The position numbers were made by a program, and so were the translations under genes. The notes beneath the pieces are model-generated. The model did not search any database. It saw nothing but the letters and a program-made list of their open reading frames with translations, and was not told where the DNA came from. Positions 26,909 to 36,427 of a stretch of 64,000 nt of DNA are shown one piece after another (positions within the stretch are counted from its first letter, which is position 1; each line of letters opens with the position of its first letter). Source of the DNA: Pyrinomonas methylaliphatogenes (lineage in GTDB: Bacteria > Acidobacteriota > Blastocatellia > Pyrinomonadales > Pyrinomonadaceae); the NCBI RefSeq assembly GCF_000820845.2, contig NZ_CBXV010000007.1, positions 82 through 64,081 of the forward strand, read 5' to 3'.

Positions 26909-27708
26909 GTGATGACGGTGGCCTTGTAAGTCAAAGGGAAGTCGGCGTGGTGGCGTTCTTCATCGATGAGCTGGGCGATTTCGCGCAAGATGGCGCTCCG
27001 TCGTTCGATCTCGGGGATCGGTGCCAGCCACTTCTCGAGAAGGAAGTGGGCGATGAAGGGAGAATTCAAAAAGTCTTCGCCTGAGTCGTAGCGAAACTCT
27101 TCGATGCGCGTGCGCGTCTTGATGTTTTTAAGGCCGCTCTGTTCTGCGATCTCTTCGAGGTGTGAGATCGTAGGTTGTTCGTTGATGAAGCGGCTGACCA
27201 CGTCGGTCGCGATCTGATCGAGTCCGGCGCGATCGAGCGCTTCCCAGTAAATGGAGAAGAATTCGCCGAAGCTCGCGGCTGTCGTCGTTCCCAAAGCGAT
27301 CAATCCATCATACGTTGCGACGCGCGCCGCTTCGGCGAAGATCTGCGGCAATCGCGCCGGTGTCGTAAGTGACGCTTCGGCGATGACCAGATCGAATCGC
27401 CCGGCGTCGAATCCAGTCTCTTCCATCGGCGCGACGCGGAATTTGACGCGCTCGGCGAGTTTCATCACGTCAGCTTTAGCCCGCGCGATCTCTAACCGTT
27501 CGGCGTCTTCATCGGTGCAGACAAGTTGCACATCCTCACTTGCGCGCTCCAGGAGCGCGAGCGCATGGCCGCCCGTTCCCGCCGAGATGTAGAGCACCTC
27601 GCCCTCTTCGGGAAGAGCTATGCTCTCATCGAGCAGCTCGGCGAAACGTTCCCCCCAATCCGGAGCGACGTAAAGATCATGGAGATAGGCCAGCTCTTTA
27701 GCATCCAT
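26893..27708 (-). CDS. Class I SAM-dependent methyltransferase
   Basis: The 271-aa protein has the Rossmann-type AdoMet motif VLYISAGTGGHALALLE (motif I), an acidic end of strand 2 (VCTDED) and DLVIAEASLTTPARLP (motif IV region). The C-terminal third is helical. The substrate is unknown. It is a single gene, with an operator-free gap downstream that holds a repeat pair; the upstream gap shares a stem-loop with the TPR gene. Confidence 0.8.
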   Translation of the reverse strand: MDAKELAYLHDLYVAPDWGERFAELLDESIALPEEGEVLYISAGTGGHALALLERASEDVQLVCTDEDAERLEIARAKADVMKLAERVKFRVAPMEETGFDAGRFDLVIAEASLTTPARLPQIFAEAARVATYDGLIALGTTTAASFGEFFSIYWEALDRAGLDQIATDVVSRFINEQPTISHLEEIAEQSGLKNIKTRTRIEEFRYDSGEDFLNSPFIAHFLLEKWLAPIPEIERRSAILREIAQLIDEERHHADFPLTYKATVITGRKR

Positions 27709-27795
27709 CGGCGTGTTTCACATTATATCCTCTCTTCGAGGTTGCGAGCCATCTTTATCACGACAGGTGCGGCGCGCCGCAAGCTGCAAGAACAA

Positions 27796-27830
27796 CGCGG
27801 CGAAGCTCGCTTATTTCGAGCTTCGCCGCG
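27796..27830 (-). terminator. Strong hairpin terminator after the TPR gene
   Basis: CGCGGCGAAGCTCG (27796-27809) pairs perfectly with 27817-27830 (14 bp, 7-nt loop), 20 nt after the TPR gene stop; TTGTTCTT follows on the minus strand. It may also be read from the other side. Confidence 0.7.
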
Positions 27831-27849
27831 CGTCTTAGATGGAGATCTT

Positions 27850-29160
27850 TTACGGCCTGCGGCGACGAGTGCGACCGCCCGTGTTGGTTTCGTTGGTATT
27901 GGTCGGTTGCGCTTGTTGTTTGAGCGATTCGCTCAGATCTTGCGCCGTTTGCAGCGCTTGCTGTTTACGCTGATCGGTGTCTGGCGCTTTGGCGGCGAAC
28001 TGTTTGAAGACCTCGATCGCCTCGTTGATCTTCGCCGGATCTGAGGCGAGCGCGATCCCCAGTCCGTAGAGCGCGTCTAGGTTATTCGGATTAGCTTGTA
28101 AAAGCTGTCTGTACTGAGCGATGGCTTCATCAACGCGCCCGGCTTGAAAGAGCGCATCTGCTAGGTTGACTTGCGCTTTCGCCTTTTTGGCCGGGTCCGT
28201 CTCCGCGGCGATGTATTCTTGGTAGGCTTTGATCGCCCCTTCGGCCATATCCGACAGGCCGACCTGCAGGGCCAAGCGATAGGATTCGGCGCGGCTCTCT
28301 AGATAGGGTAGTTCCTCGTTCTTCGGCTGGGCCGGACCGGCGGCGCCGCTAGCTTGTTCGGCGCTCGCGCGTTTAGCGAGCAACGCTCGTTGAGCTTCGA
28401 GCGCTTTCTCCGTCGCCTCGATCGAAGCTTTGAAATCGGCGACCGCCGCTTCGCGCCCGGTCTGGTCTTTGTTCTTCACGGCGGCGTTGTAGCGGTCCAC
28501 GCCGCGCGCGCGCAGCGCCAAGGCTTTGTTGCGGTAGAAGACCGCTTGCTCGGGATCGGTTTGGATCCCTTGATCGTAGTAGCTGATCGCTTCGTCATAT
28601 CTCTTCGCCGAGAAGGCATCGTTGCCGGCTTTGAGGATCTCGTTGAGTTTCGTGTTGAGCTCTTCGAGCCTCTTCCTTTCGGCCTCCATCTCGGCGCGCT
28701 TCTTCTCCATCTCCTCGCGTGCGCGCCGTGCCTCGGCGCTTTCCGGAGCGCCCGCCGCCCTTGCTGGCGCTTTAGCCATCAGAGCCCGGATCTGCTCCAA
28801 GGTCAACGTGCTGCCGTCGCCCGGTTCGAGCACGAAATCGTTCTCGGGGCTTTGGCTGATGCGCACGTCGCTTAGAAAGGTCGGTTGCGCGTTAGGCGCG
28901 CTGACGGCGATAATGTACGTGCCGGTCAAGGGGATGCCCGCGTAGATGTATCTCCCGTTCTTATCGGTCTTGGTCCGGTATTCGCCCTTGATATCCGTGC
29001 GATAGAAGATAACGGTCGCATTGGGCACCGGAACGGTCGTCCCATCGGGTTGCTTGAGCGTGACTTTTCCCGATGCCGTGACGACCTGCGCCGAAACCGA
29101 AGAGGCGCTCAAAGCGGTCAAGAGCGCCGCGATGACGATACTTAAGAATTTTGTGCGCAT
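27850..29160 (-). CDS. Secreted TPR protein with carboxypeptidase-regulatory domain
   Basis: The 436-aa protein has a signal peptide (about 1-24), a beta-sandwich of the carboxypeptidase-regulatory/Cna-B type (about 28-115: GKVTLKQPDGTTVPVPNATV), a charged coiled coil (about 145-180: ARREREEME repeats of K/E/R) and tetratricopeptide repeats (about 185-410, for example AISYYDQGIQTDPEQAVFYRNKALAL and AIAQYRQLLQANPNNLDALYGLGIAL). The tail is Thr/Asn then Arg-rich. It probably works as a scaffold in the periplasm. GAGAGGAG precedes the start. Its leader contains a long hairpin (29182-29234). Confidence 0.85.
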   Translation of the reverse strand: MRTKFLSIVIAALLTALSASSVSAQVVTASGKVTLKQPDGTTVPVPNATVIFYRTDIKGEYRTKTDKNGRYIYAGIPLTGTYIIAVSAPNAQPTFLSDVRISQSPENDFVLEPGDGSTLTLEQIRALMAKAPARAAGAPESAEARRAREEMEKKRAEMEAERKRLEELNTKLNEILKAGNDAFSAKRYDEAISYYDQGIQTDPEQAVFYRNKALALRARGVDRYNAAVKNKDQTGREAAVADFKASIEATEKALEAQRALLAKRASAEQASGAAGPAQPKNEELPYLESRAESYRLALQVGLSDMAEGAIKAYQEYIAAETDPAKKAKAQVNLADALFQAGRVDEAIAQYRQLLQANPNNLDALYGLGIALASDPAKINEAIEVFKQFAAKAPDTDQRKQQALQTAQDLSESLKQQAQPTNTNETNTGGRTRRRRP

Positions 29161-29181
29161 AGTTGTGGTCTCCTCTCGGTC

Positions 29182-29234
29182 GAGAAGATGATGCCGTTTG
29201 ATCCCGCGTTTTGAGCGGGATCGCTCATCTTCTT
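29182..29234 (-). promoter_or_regulatory. Two-tier hairpin in the leader between queC and the TPR gene
   Basis: The outer arms AGAAGATGA/TCATCTTCT and the inner arms GATCCCGC (29200-29207)/GCGGGATC (29215-29222) form a nested stem. It may terminate queC transcripts or regulate the TPR mRNA. No strong T-run is seen. Confidence 0.5.
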
Positions 29235-29361
29235 AGGGTAACAGCACTTCATCAGCTTAGCACGTTCGCCAGCAAGCCCGAAGCGGCGCGCGCGATCTCC
29301 CTCTTGCGCATCTCGCTTATGATGTCCGGACGCGGGTCGCCGTTGCCGAGGCGGCGCGCGA

Positions 29362-30120
29362 TCAATCGGCATACGGGATCGGGTCAGCGATGCCCGCTTC
29401 GCGAAAAGCGCGCAGCCTCAGGGCGCAGGAGTCGCAATGCCCGCAGGCGCGGTCCTCATTTCGATAACAGGACCACGTGAGCGCGAAAGGCGCGCCCAAT
29501 TCGATGCCGCGGCGAACGATCGCCGATTTGCGCATGTGTATGACAGGGGTGCGAATCTCTATGCGCGTCTCCGGTCGCGTGCCGACATCGATCGCGCGTT
29601 GAAAAGCTGCATAGAACTCCGGTCGGCAATCAGGGTAACCGGAGGAGTCTTCCGCTACCGCGCCGATGTAGATGCGGCCTGCTCCCAAGACTTCGGCCCA
29701 ACTTACAGCCGTCGCGAGCAGATGAGCGTTGCGAAACGGGACGTAACTGGTCGGGATCTGACGCGAAGCGAGGTTGGCTTCCGCCACCGGGATCCGTTCA
29801 TCGGTCAGAGAGGATCCGCCGATGCGCGCCAAGCTTTCGAGCGAGACGGTCAATCTCTGCTCGACCCCGTAGAAATCGGCCAGATCTTCGAAAGCACGCC
29901 GTTCGCGGGCCTGCGTCCGTTGACCATAGGAGACATGAAGGAAAGCGAGCCGATCGTTCTCCTCGCGCGCGATCGCCGCCGTGACGCATGAATCCATGCC
30001 GCCAGAGACGAGGCAAACGGCAAAACGCGGATCCGAGGTCGTTCGACTCCCTTCGAATTCGCTTCCAACCTCTGTGACGGATTGATCGACGATCTCGTTG
30101 CTGCCGCCCATCTTTTGCAC
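29362..30120 (-). CDS. queC: 7-cyano-7-deazaguanine synthase
   Basis: QueC converts 7-carboxy-7-deazaguanine to preQ0 with ATP and ammonia, for queuosine in tRNA. The 252-aa protein has the PP-loop LVSGGMDS, the region [17 protein letters not shown] and a C-terminal zinc site ([15 protein letters not shown]). It lies 27 nt downstream of queE on the same strand, a standard pairing. The N-terminal about 30 residues before [10 protein letters not shown] are unusually long, so a later start is possible. Confidence 0.95.
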   Translation of the reverse strand: MQKMGGSNEIVDQSVTEVGSEFEGSRTTSDPRFAVCLVSGGMDSCVTAAIAREENDRLAFLHVSYGQRTQARERRAFEDLADFYGVEQRLTVSLESLARIGGSSLTDERIPVAEANLASRQIPTSYVPFRNAHLLATAVSWAEVLGAGRIYIGAVAEDSSGYPDCRPEFYAAFQRAIDVGTRPETRIEIRTPVIHMRKSAIVRRGIELGAPFALTWSCYRNEDRACGHCDSCALRLRAFREAGIADPIPYAD

Positions 30121-30147
30121 CTCGATTGGAACGCTATGCTCAAGGCG

Positions 30148-30798
30148 TTATACGCCGCGCGCTTCCGGCCCCCAGATGATTTTGTGCATTTGAAGTTGCA
30201 TGCGCACGTCAAGGCCGCTCGAAATGATCCATTCGGCCATCATCTGCAGATCTACGGCACCCCACACGGGCGAGATCAAGATGGCGTGCGCGCGTCGCTC
30301 CAAATCGTAGCGCGCGATGATGTCGCGGGCGAAATCCCAATCGCCGCGATCCGCGATGACAAACTTCACCTCGTCCTTGTCGGCTCGCAGTCGTTCGAGA
30401 TTCGGCCAATGGTTCCGCTCCGCCTCGCCCGAAGCGGGACATTTCACGTCGAGGATGATCGCTGCGCGCGGATCGACCTCTTCCGTGGAGAAGTAACCGC
30501 CCGTTTCGATCAACACCTCGTAGCCTTCATCGCAAAGGCGGCGGATAAGCTCGAGGCTGGCGCGCTGCGCTAACGGTTCGCCGCCCGTGACTTCGACTAA
30601 GCGGCAGTCAAACGCGCGCACTTGCTCGAGAATCGCATCGATCGTCATGCGCTCGCCGCCCGTGAAAGTGTAGGTCGAATCGCACCACACACAGCGCATC
30701 GGACATCCGGTCAAGCGCACGAAAGCGCACGGGCGCCCGGCATGGGTCGATTCGCCTTGAATCGAGCGGAATATCTCCGTGACGCGCAACGTCGACAT
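30148..30798 (-). CDS. queE: 7-carboxy-7-deazaguanine synthase (radical SAM)
   Basis: QueE rearranges 6-carboxytetrahydropterin to 7-carboxy-7-deazaguanine with AdoMet. The 216-aa protein starts with RVTEIFRSIQGES, has the cluster motif CPMRCVWC (CxxxCxxC) and the segment VEVTGGEPLAQ. I chose the ATG at 30798 (MSTLRVTE), which begins the conserved part; ATGs 9 nt and further upstream are possible. It is the first gene of a queE-queC unit. queD and queF are not seen nearby. Confidence 0.93.
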   Translation of the reverse strand: MSTLRVTEIFRSIQGESTHAGRPCAFVRLTGCPMRCVWCDSTYTFTGGERMTIDAILEQVRAFDCRLVEVTGGEPLAQRASLELIRRLCDEGYEVLIETGGYFSTEEVDPRAAIILDVKCPASGEAERNHWPNLERLRADKDEVKFVIADRGDWDFARDIIARYDLERRAHAILISPVWGAVDLQMMAEWIISSGLDVRMQLQMHKIIWGPEARGV

Positions 30799-30973
30799 GG
30801 TAACCATTTTTGACTCTAACGCACGCCCGCGCGGGGTGTCAAAACGGTTGAGTGCCAAAGAGCGCATCGGTGCTTCGTCGCGCGATCCGATCTCTCAAGT
30901 TTAAGTCGGATGCCAATCTCCGCGTGCGTTCGGTGAAGACGCATTCGAGGCAGCCCGCCGGTCGCCGATTTGA

Positions 30974-31059
30974 ATCGGCTCCGCGCGTTCGGGGAAAAGA
31001 CGGGCGGGCCTTGACGAATCCCGCCACCATCATCGGCTCCGCGCGCGCTCGGGGAAAAC
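30974..31059. repeat. Locus-specific repeat pair (period 58)
   Basis: ATCGGCTCCGCGCG followed by TCGGGGAAAA occurs at 30974 and at 31032; the second copy has a 2-nt CG insertion. The unique spacer is about 31-32 bp. The period is shorter than in the other pairs. Confidence 0.75.
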
Positions 31060-31170
31060 AATCGTTTCAAAGCGCGGATCGAGCCCAACTTCAGCGGTCC
31101 AGGCGCGCCAGCTTCGCGGAATCGAACCGAACGGTCCAGCCGATTCGCTAGGCGCTTGAAGCCGCGAGGG

Positions 31171-31260
31171 GTTAACTTCGCGATGCGAGATCTTCCTGCG
31201 GCGCTGCCGCGGTGTTGCCAGACTTTCATGTTTTCAGTTAACTTCGCGACGCGAGATCTT
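31171..31260. repeat. Locus-specific repeat pair (period 66)
   Basis: GTTAACTTCGCG-TGCGAGATCTT-type copies (24 bp, one mismatch) begin at 31171 and 31237, with a 42-bp unique spacer. The second copy ends 35 bp before the peptidase start codon. Confidence 0.85.
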
Positions 31261-31295
31261 GCCTTGCAAATCAACGCTGGGGATAGACAGAGCAG

Positions 31296-32693
31296 ATGAG
31301 AAGGCTTCTTTTCGTCATCGCGTTGATCGTCGCCGCCTCTTTGGAAGCGGGGGTCGCGCAGCGACGTGCTGTTCATCGCACGCCGAAAGAGATCGATCCG
31401 GAGATCGCACGCATGATCGCTGAGATAGATGCGCGACGGATCGAACAGACGGTGCGCAAATTGGTCTCCTTTGGGACGCGCAACACTCTCTCGGCGCAAG
31501 ATGATCCGAAACGGGGCATCGGCGCAGCGCGCGACTGGATTTATGCGCAGTTTCTCGATATCAGCCGCACCTCGGGCGGTCGTATGACCGTCGAAAAGCA
31601 ATCCTTCCTACAAGAAGCGCAACCGCCGCCGCGGGGGCGCGTCCCGCAGCCGACTGTGATCACGAATATCATCGCCATTTTGCGTGGCACCCAGCCGGAG
31701 TCCGCGGATCGCGTCTACGTCGTCAGCGGTCACTACGATTCGATGTGCGGCAGCCCCACCGATGCGACGTGCGATGCGCCCGGGGCGAATGACGATGCTT
31801 CGGGAGTCGCGGCGGTTCTCGAGATGGCGCGCGTCATGGCTCGGCATCAGTTCGATGCGACGATCATCTTCGCGGCCGTCGCGGGCGAAGAGCAGGGTTT
31901 GCTCGGTTCGACCTATTTCGCCGAGCAGGCGAAGCGGAAGGGGATGAGGATCGCTGCGATGTTCACTAACGACATCATCGGCAATACGCTCGGCGGAAAC
32001 GGCGTGCGCGATCCTTTCACCGTGCGCGTCTTCTCCGAAGGTGTGCCGACAAGCGAGACGCCGGAGGAAGCCCGGGCACGTCAAAGCGTGGGCGGAGAGA
32101 ACGACTCGCCATCGCGTCAGCTTGCGCGTTTCATCAAAGAGGTCGGCGAGCGTTACGTTCCGAGCATGCGCGTCTGGTTGATCTATCGGCGTGATCGGTA
32201 TGGGCGCGGCGGCGATCACATTCCATTCTTGCAACGTGGTTATCCTGCGGTGCGTTTTACGGAGCCACACGAGAACTTCCGCCATCAGCACCAGAACGTG
32301 CGCACGGAGAATGGCATCGTTTATGGCGATCTGCCGGAGTTCGTCGATTACCAGTACATCGCGCGCGTTGCGCGCATCAACGCCGCGGCGCTCGCCGAGT
32401 TGGCGCGCGCGCCAGCGGCGCCACGCGACGTGCGAATCAACCCGCGCCCGAGCGACGACACAGAGCTCGAATGGGAAGCGAGCGTCGAGCCGGACCTCGC
32501 TGGCTACGAGATCGTTTGGCGAGAGACGACTGCGCCGGTGTGGACCAACTCACGATTCGTCGGGCGCGTCACGCGCTACACCGTGCGCGGATTGTCGAAG
32601 GACAACTACTTCTTCGGCGTCCGGGCCGTCGATCGCGCCGGGCATCGCAGCCCGGTCTCATACCCGCATCCGGCGGGCGCGCGACGTCAATAG
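31296..32693 (+). CDS. Secreted M28-family metallopeptidase with C-terminal fibronectin-III-like domain
   Basis: The 465-aa protein has a signal peptide (LLFVIALIVAASLEAGVA). The peptidase domain (about 40-370) shows the zinc-site pattern of M28: GHYDSM (His, Asp), GANDDASG (bridging Asp), GEEQGLLGS (catalytic Glu pair), TNDIIGN (Asp) and GGDHIPF (His). Residues about 385-460 (RDVRINPRPSDDTELEWEASVEPDLAGYEIVWRE...) read as a fibronectin type III sandwich. It is exported and probably degrades peptides outside the inner membrane. A second M28 gene lies at 45042. Confidence 0.92.
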   Translation: MRRLLFVIALIVAASLEAGVAQRRAVHRTPKEIDPEIARMIAEIDARRIEQTVRKLVSFGTRNTLSAQDDPKRGIGAARDWIYAQFLDISRTSGGRMTVEKQSFLQEAQPPPRGRVPQPTVITNIIAILRGTQPESADRVYVVSGHYDSMCGSPTDATCDAPGANDDASGVAAVLEMARVMARHQFDATIIFAAVAGEEQGLLGSTYFAEQAKRKGMRIAAMFTNDIIGNTLGGNGVRDPFTVRVFSEGVPTSETPEEARARQSVGGENDSPSRQLARFIKEVGERYVPSMRVWLIYRRDRYGRGGDHIPFLQRGYPAVRFTEPHENFRHQHQNVRTENGIVYGDLPEFVDYQYIARVARINAAALAELARAPAAPRDVRINPRPSDDTELEWEASVEPDLAGYEIVWRETTAPVWTNSRFVGRVTRYTVRGLSKDNYFFGVRAVDRAGHRSPVSYPHPAGARRQ

Positions 32694-32711
32694 GGAGCCA
32701 CTGCGGCTCCC
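32693..32711 (+). terminator. Hairpin after the M28 gene
   Basis: GGGAGCC (32693-32699) pairs with GGCTCCC (32705-32711), starting at the last base of the stop codon. There is no T-run, so termination is uncertain. Confidence 0.4.
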
Positions 32712-32915
32712 CTCGCGCTTCAAATCCGCCGTCGCCTTTTCGCCGCGGCTGTTTGTTCGGGTCGAAAGCAATTAGGGAGCTTGGCGAGCCAGCGAGGAAA
32801 CTTTTTTCAACCGGTCGCCCGCGCAGTTCGTCTAAAATTGTGGTTGACGATAAGGCTCTCCCCAACGATCCTGCGGTTTGGGTTTCGTCCTTCGAAATCG
32901 AGGAGTCTTATAAGG

Positions 32916-35069
32916 ATGGTAGCGATCGGATTCAACTTCCTAAGCCGAAAGGGCGTCGGACGCCGCGCGATGGCGCTCTTTTGCCTTTGGGCGCTCGTTT
33001 GGTCGTCGGTGGCGAATGCGGCCTCGGTGCAAGTGAATGCGGCAGGGCGGAAGCCGTCCGCGAACGCCGATGATGAACTGATCATTCACGTGCTGAACCG
33101 TTTGGGATTCGGCCCGCGTCCGGGCGATGTCGAGCGCGTGCGCGCCATGGGCATCGAGCGTTACATCGAAGAGCAGCTTCATCCTGAACGGATAGATGAT
33201 TCGGCGACAGAAGCTCGACTCCAGAATCTGCAAGCTCCGTTCATGGCGACGCGCGAACTCTTGGCCAAATATCCGAATCCCGGACAGTTGATCCGCGTGC
33301 TCGATCGGCAAGGGAAATTGCCGCCCGATCTTGCCACGCTCCGCGATGAGTACAAGAAGCAGAACGGCGTCGCCTCCTCGAGCGAAACTTCGAAATCGAC
33401 TTCCGCCGCTGGACCAGCAAATAATTCGCCAAAGCCGACGGGCGATTCGACGGTGAATGGTGGTGAAAAGAGCAAACGCGAGTTCAGACGGGATTTGAGG
33501 CAGTACTTTATCGAGAACGGGCTGTTGCCGCCGCAGCGGATCACGCAGGAGATGCAGGCGCAGCGGATCATCCGCGCCGTTTACAGCGAACGACAACTGC
33601 AAGAGGTGATGGTCGATTTCTGGATGAATCACTTCAACGTCTACGCCGATAAGGGATTGACACGATGGTATCTGCCCGAATACGAGCGTGAGGTGATCCG
33701 ACCGCATGCTTTAGGCAAATTCCGCGATCTGCTTGTGGCCACGGCGCAAAGCCCGGCGATGCTTTTCTATCTCGACAATTTCCAGAGCGTCAGCCCGAAT
33801 GCGCCGCCGCCGCGTCGTCAAGCGCTTTCAAGCGGCGAGGCGATGCGGCTCGGTCGGTTAGGGCTCGGCGCCGCTATTGGGAGAGGGCGCAACCTCCCGC
33901 GTTTGATGGAGCGTCAGGCCGCCATTGAAGCGATGAGGGCGGCACAGGCTGAGAGGAAGGGTCAGCCTCAAATGCGCCCGTCGCCGGCGCGGCGGCGCGG
34001 GATCAACGAAAATTATGCGCGCGAGCTGATGGAGCTGCATACGCTCGGCGTCGATGGCGGCTACACGCAGAAAGATGTCCAAGAAGTGGCGCGTTGTTTT
34101 ACGGGCTGGACCATCTTCGATCCTTACGCCCTGTCCGGGTGGATGGTTTCGGAGCAGGGTGAGCCGCTGGCGCAACGCATCGCGCAGATTCTGAACGAGC
34201 GGGCTGGGAAGTTCGTCTTCAACCCGCGCATGCATGATACGGGCGAAAAGGTCGTTTTGGGCCACAAGATCCCCGCTGGCGGCGGCATCGAGGATGGTTT
34301 GAAAGTGCTCGATATTTTGAGCCGCCATCCTTCGACGGCGCGTTTCATCGCGACGAAACTCTGTCGTCGTTTCGTCAGCGATGATCCGCCGCAGTCTCTG
34401 ATCGATCGCGTCGCGCAAGTCTTTCTGAAGACAGACGGGGATATACGCGAAACGTTGCGCGCGATCTTCACTTCGCCGGAGTTCTATGCGCCAGAGGCCC
34501 GCCGCGCGAAGATCAAGACGCCGTTTGAGCTGGTCGTCAGCGCCATCCGAGCGCTCGGCGGAGATACCGACGGTGGTCCGGCGATCCACAACTGGATCGC
34601 CCGCATGGGTGAACCGCTCTACCTATATCAAGCTCCGAACGGCTATCCCGACAGAGCTGATTACTGGGTCAACACGGGCGCGTTGCTCGAACGCATCAAC
34701 TTCGCCATCGCGCTCGCCCATAACCGCATTCCGGGAACCCGCGTCGATGTGACGAAGTTGGTGCCCGAGTTCGCAGCCAAGAACAGTCTGACCGCGGAAG
34801 ACAGGCGGCGGATCTTCGATCGCTTCGTCACTCTCTTTCTCGACGAGAAGATCTCGCCGCAAGCGCGCGAACGCTTGATCGCGCAGCTTGACCCGGCAGC
34901 GCCACAAGCGATCGGAGCGCAAATGGAGAGAACGGCTGTTCGATCGGTCGGCTCGGAGACGAATGGATCAAATCCTGCGGTGAGAAACGGCGGGATGACG
35001 GGCGCGCGCGCGGAGATCGCCCGCATCGCCGCTCTGGTCCTCGGTTCGCCGGAATTCCAACGGCAGTGA
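32916..35069 (+). CDS. DUF1800 domain protein, exported
   Basis: The 717-aa protein begins with a signal peptide (AMALFCLWALVWSSVANA) and shows the DUF1800 features HVLNRLGFGPRPGDVERV, VMVDFWMNHFNVYADKGL, NENYARELMELHTLGVDGGYTQKDVQEVARCFTGW and FIATKLCRRFVSDDPP. Its biochemical role is unknown. It is followed 31 nt later by a DUF1501 gene, a pairing found widely in planctomycetes, acidobacteria and others, suggesting a joint exported system. The ATG at 32916 is used; the longer frame begins in untranslated sequence. A low-complexity Ser/Thr linker (about 150-185) interrupts the N-terminal region. Confidence 0.9.
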   Translation: MVAIGFNFLSRKGVGRRAMALFCLWALVWSSVANAASVQVNAAGRKPSANADDELIIHVLNRLGFGPRPGDVERVRAMGIERYIEEQLHPERIDDSATEARLQNLQAPFMATRELLAKYPNPGQLIRVLDRQGKLPPDLATLRDEYKKQNGVASSSETSKSTSAAGPANNSPKPTGDSTVNGGEKSKREFRRDLRQYFIENGLLPPQRITQEMQAQRIIRAVYSERQLQEVMVDFWMNHFNVYADKGLTRWYLPEYEREVIRPHALGKFRDLLVATAQSPAMLFYLDNFQSVSPNAPPPRRQALSSGEAMRLGRLGLGAAIGRGRNLPRLMERQAAIEAMRAAQAERKGQPQMRPSPARRRGINENYARELMELHTLGVDGGYTQKDVQEVARCFTGWTIFDPYALSGWMVSEQGEPLAQRIAQILNERAGKFVFNPRMHDTGEKVVLGHKIPAGGGIEDGLKVLDILSRHPSTARFIATKLCRRFVSDDPPQSLIDRVAQVFLKTDGDIRETLRAIFTSPEFYAPEARRAKIKTPFELVVSAIRALGGDTDGGPAIHNWIARMGEPLYLYQAPNGYPDRADYWVNTGALLERINFAIALAHNRIPGTRVDVTKLVPEFAAKNSLTAEDRRRIFDRFVTLFLDEKISPQARERLIAQLDPAAPQAIGAQMERTAVRSVGSETNGSNPAVRNGGMTGARAEIARIAALVLGSPEFQRQ

Positions 35070-35100
35070 AAGATCGTCAAGCTTAACGAGGTGAAGTCCT

Positions 35101-36363
35101 ATGAACATGAATCGAAGGTTCTTCTTGAAATCGGGCAGCATCGCGCTAGCGAGCTTCGGTTTGATGAGTTCAGCCCCATCCTTCTTGCAACGCACCGTCG
35201 CACAAGCGTTGAGCGCGAGCGGCGGAAGGCGGAAGACTTTGATCGCCATCTTCCAGCGCGGCGCGGTGGACGGTTTGAATATGGTTGTGCCTTACGGCGA
35301 AAGCGCCTATTACGATTATCGTCCGAACATCGCCATCCCGAAACCGCGAAGCGAGGATGGCGCGATCGACCTCGACGGGTTCTTCGGCTTGCATCCGGCG
35401 CTAGCGCCGTTCGAGCCTTTGTGGCGCGAGCAACGCTTAGCCATCGTTCACGCGGTTGGCTCTCCAGATTCAACGCGCTCACACTTTGACGCGCAAGACT
35501 ACATGGAGACGGGGACGCCGGGGCGCAAGGGGACGCCCGATGGATGGCTCAACCGTCTGTTGCAAGCGCACAATGATCCGCACGCTACGCCTTTCCGCGC
35601 CGTCGCGATGACGCCCAACATGCCGCGCATACTTCAGGGGCGTGCGCCGGCTTTGGCCATCCAGAATCTCTCGGACTTCACCATCCGCACGGGCGGTAAT
35701 GCGGCGGCTGGTGTGCAAAACGGATTCGAAGCGCTCTATGAGCAGTTGACTAACGATCGTTTGTTGAGCGCAGCGGGCAAAGAGACTTTCGAGGCCATCA
35801 GCTTTTTGAAGCGCGTCAATCCGAATCAATACAAGCCAGCGAACGGAGCCGTCTACCCGCGCGGACGCTTCGGCGATGCGCTGCGCCAAATCGCGCAGTT
35901 GATCAAGTCCGGCGTCGGCCTCGAAGTCGCTTTTACCGATATCGGCGGTTGGGATACGCACGTCAACCAAGGAGGGGCGCGCGGACAACTCGCCGCGAGA
36001 TTGGAGGAGTTCAGCCAAGGCATCGCCGCGCTGGTCGCCGACCTCGGGCCGCTCATGGACGATGTCGTCATCGTGACGATGTCGGAGTTCGGGCGCACGG
36101 CGCGCGAGAATGGCAACCGCGGCACGGATCACGGGCACGCCAACGCCATGTTCGTCATCGGCGGAGCGACGCGCGGCGGTCGCGTCTACTGCGATTGGCC
36201 CGGGTTGAAAAGCGATCAGCTCAATGAGGGGCGCGATCTGGCGCTGACGACCGATTTCCGCGACGTGTTCGGCGAACTGGCCCAGAAGCATCTCCGGGTC
36301 ACGGATCTGCGAACGATCTTTCCCGGATACACGCCGGCGAAGTTCCGCGGCCTGCTCAGCTAA
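35101..36363 (+). CDS. DUF1501 (sulfatase-like fold) protein with Tat signal
   Basis: The 420-aa protein begins NRRFFLKSG, a twin-arginine signal, and belongs to the DUF1501 family, related to alkaline phosphatase/sulfatase folds. Family landmarks are IAIFQRGAVDGLNMVVPYG, HFDAQDYMETGTPG, IGGWDTHVNQGG and MSEFGRTARENGNRGTDHGHANAMFVIGG (likely metal-site His and Asp). GAGGTGA lies 8 nt before the ATG. It is in an operon with the DUF1800 gene and ends at a good terminator (36392-36421). Confidence 0.92.
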   Translation: MNMNRRFFLKSGSIALASFGLMSSAPSFLQRTVAQALSASGGRRKTLIAIFQRGAVDGLNMVVPYGESAYYDYRPNIAIPKPRSEDGAIDLDGFFGLHPALAPFEPLWREQRLAIVHAVGSPDSTRSHFDAQDYMETGTPGRKGTPDGWLNRLLQAHNDPHATPFRAVAMTPNMPRILQGRAPALAIQNLSDFTIRTGGNAAAGVQNGFEALYEQLTNDRLLSAAGKETFEAISFLKRVNPNQYKPANGAVYPRGRFGDALRQIAQLIKSGVGLEVAFTDIGGWDTHVNQGGARGQLAARLEEFSQGIAALVADLGPLMDDVVIVTMSEFGRTARENGNRGTDHGHANAMFVIGGATRGGRVYCDWPGLKSDQLNEGRDLALTTDFRDVFGELAQKHLRVTDLRTIFPGYTPAKFRGLLS

Positions 36364-36391
36364 GCGAAAGCCTCTTTGTCGTCCACTTGAG

Positions 36392-36421
36392 GCGCAGGTA
36401 GTTCACCTGCGCTCATTTTTT
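36392..36421 (+). terminator. Rho-independent terminator
   Basis: GCGCAGGT (36392-36399) pairs with ACCTGCGC (36405-36412), followed by TCATTTTTT. It lies between convergent genes, after DUF1501. Confidence 0.85.
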
Positions 36422-36427
36422 CTCCTC

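Larger units (their letters stand above)
30799..31295. other. 497-bp divergent intergenic region with two repeat pairs
   Basis: The gap lies between queE (minus) and an M28 peptidase gene (plus). I see no convincing gene in it; the open frame on the minus strand here continues antisense into the peptidase gene and is a shadow. It contains two separate repeat pairs (30974-31059 and 31171-31260), listed individually. Confidence 0.6.

Noticed and set aside
30816-31601. 261-codon minus-strand frame between queE and the M28 gene
   Set aside because: It crosses the repeat pairs and runs antisense into the peptidase; no recognisable protein.
32689-32780. TAGGGAGC duplicated about 80 bp apart after the M28 gene
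   Set aside because: The match is only about 12 bp with an indel; too short to add to the repeat set.
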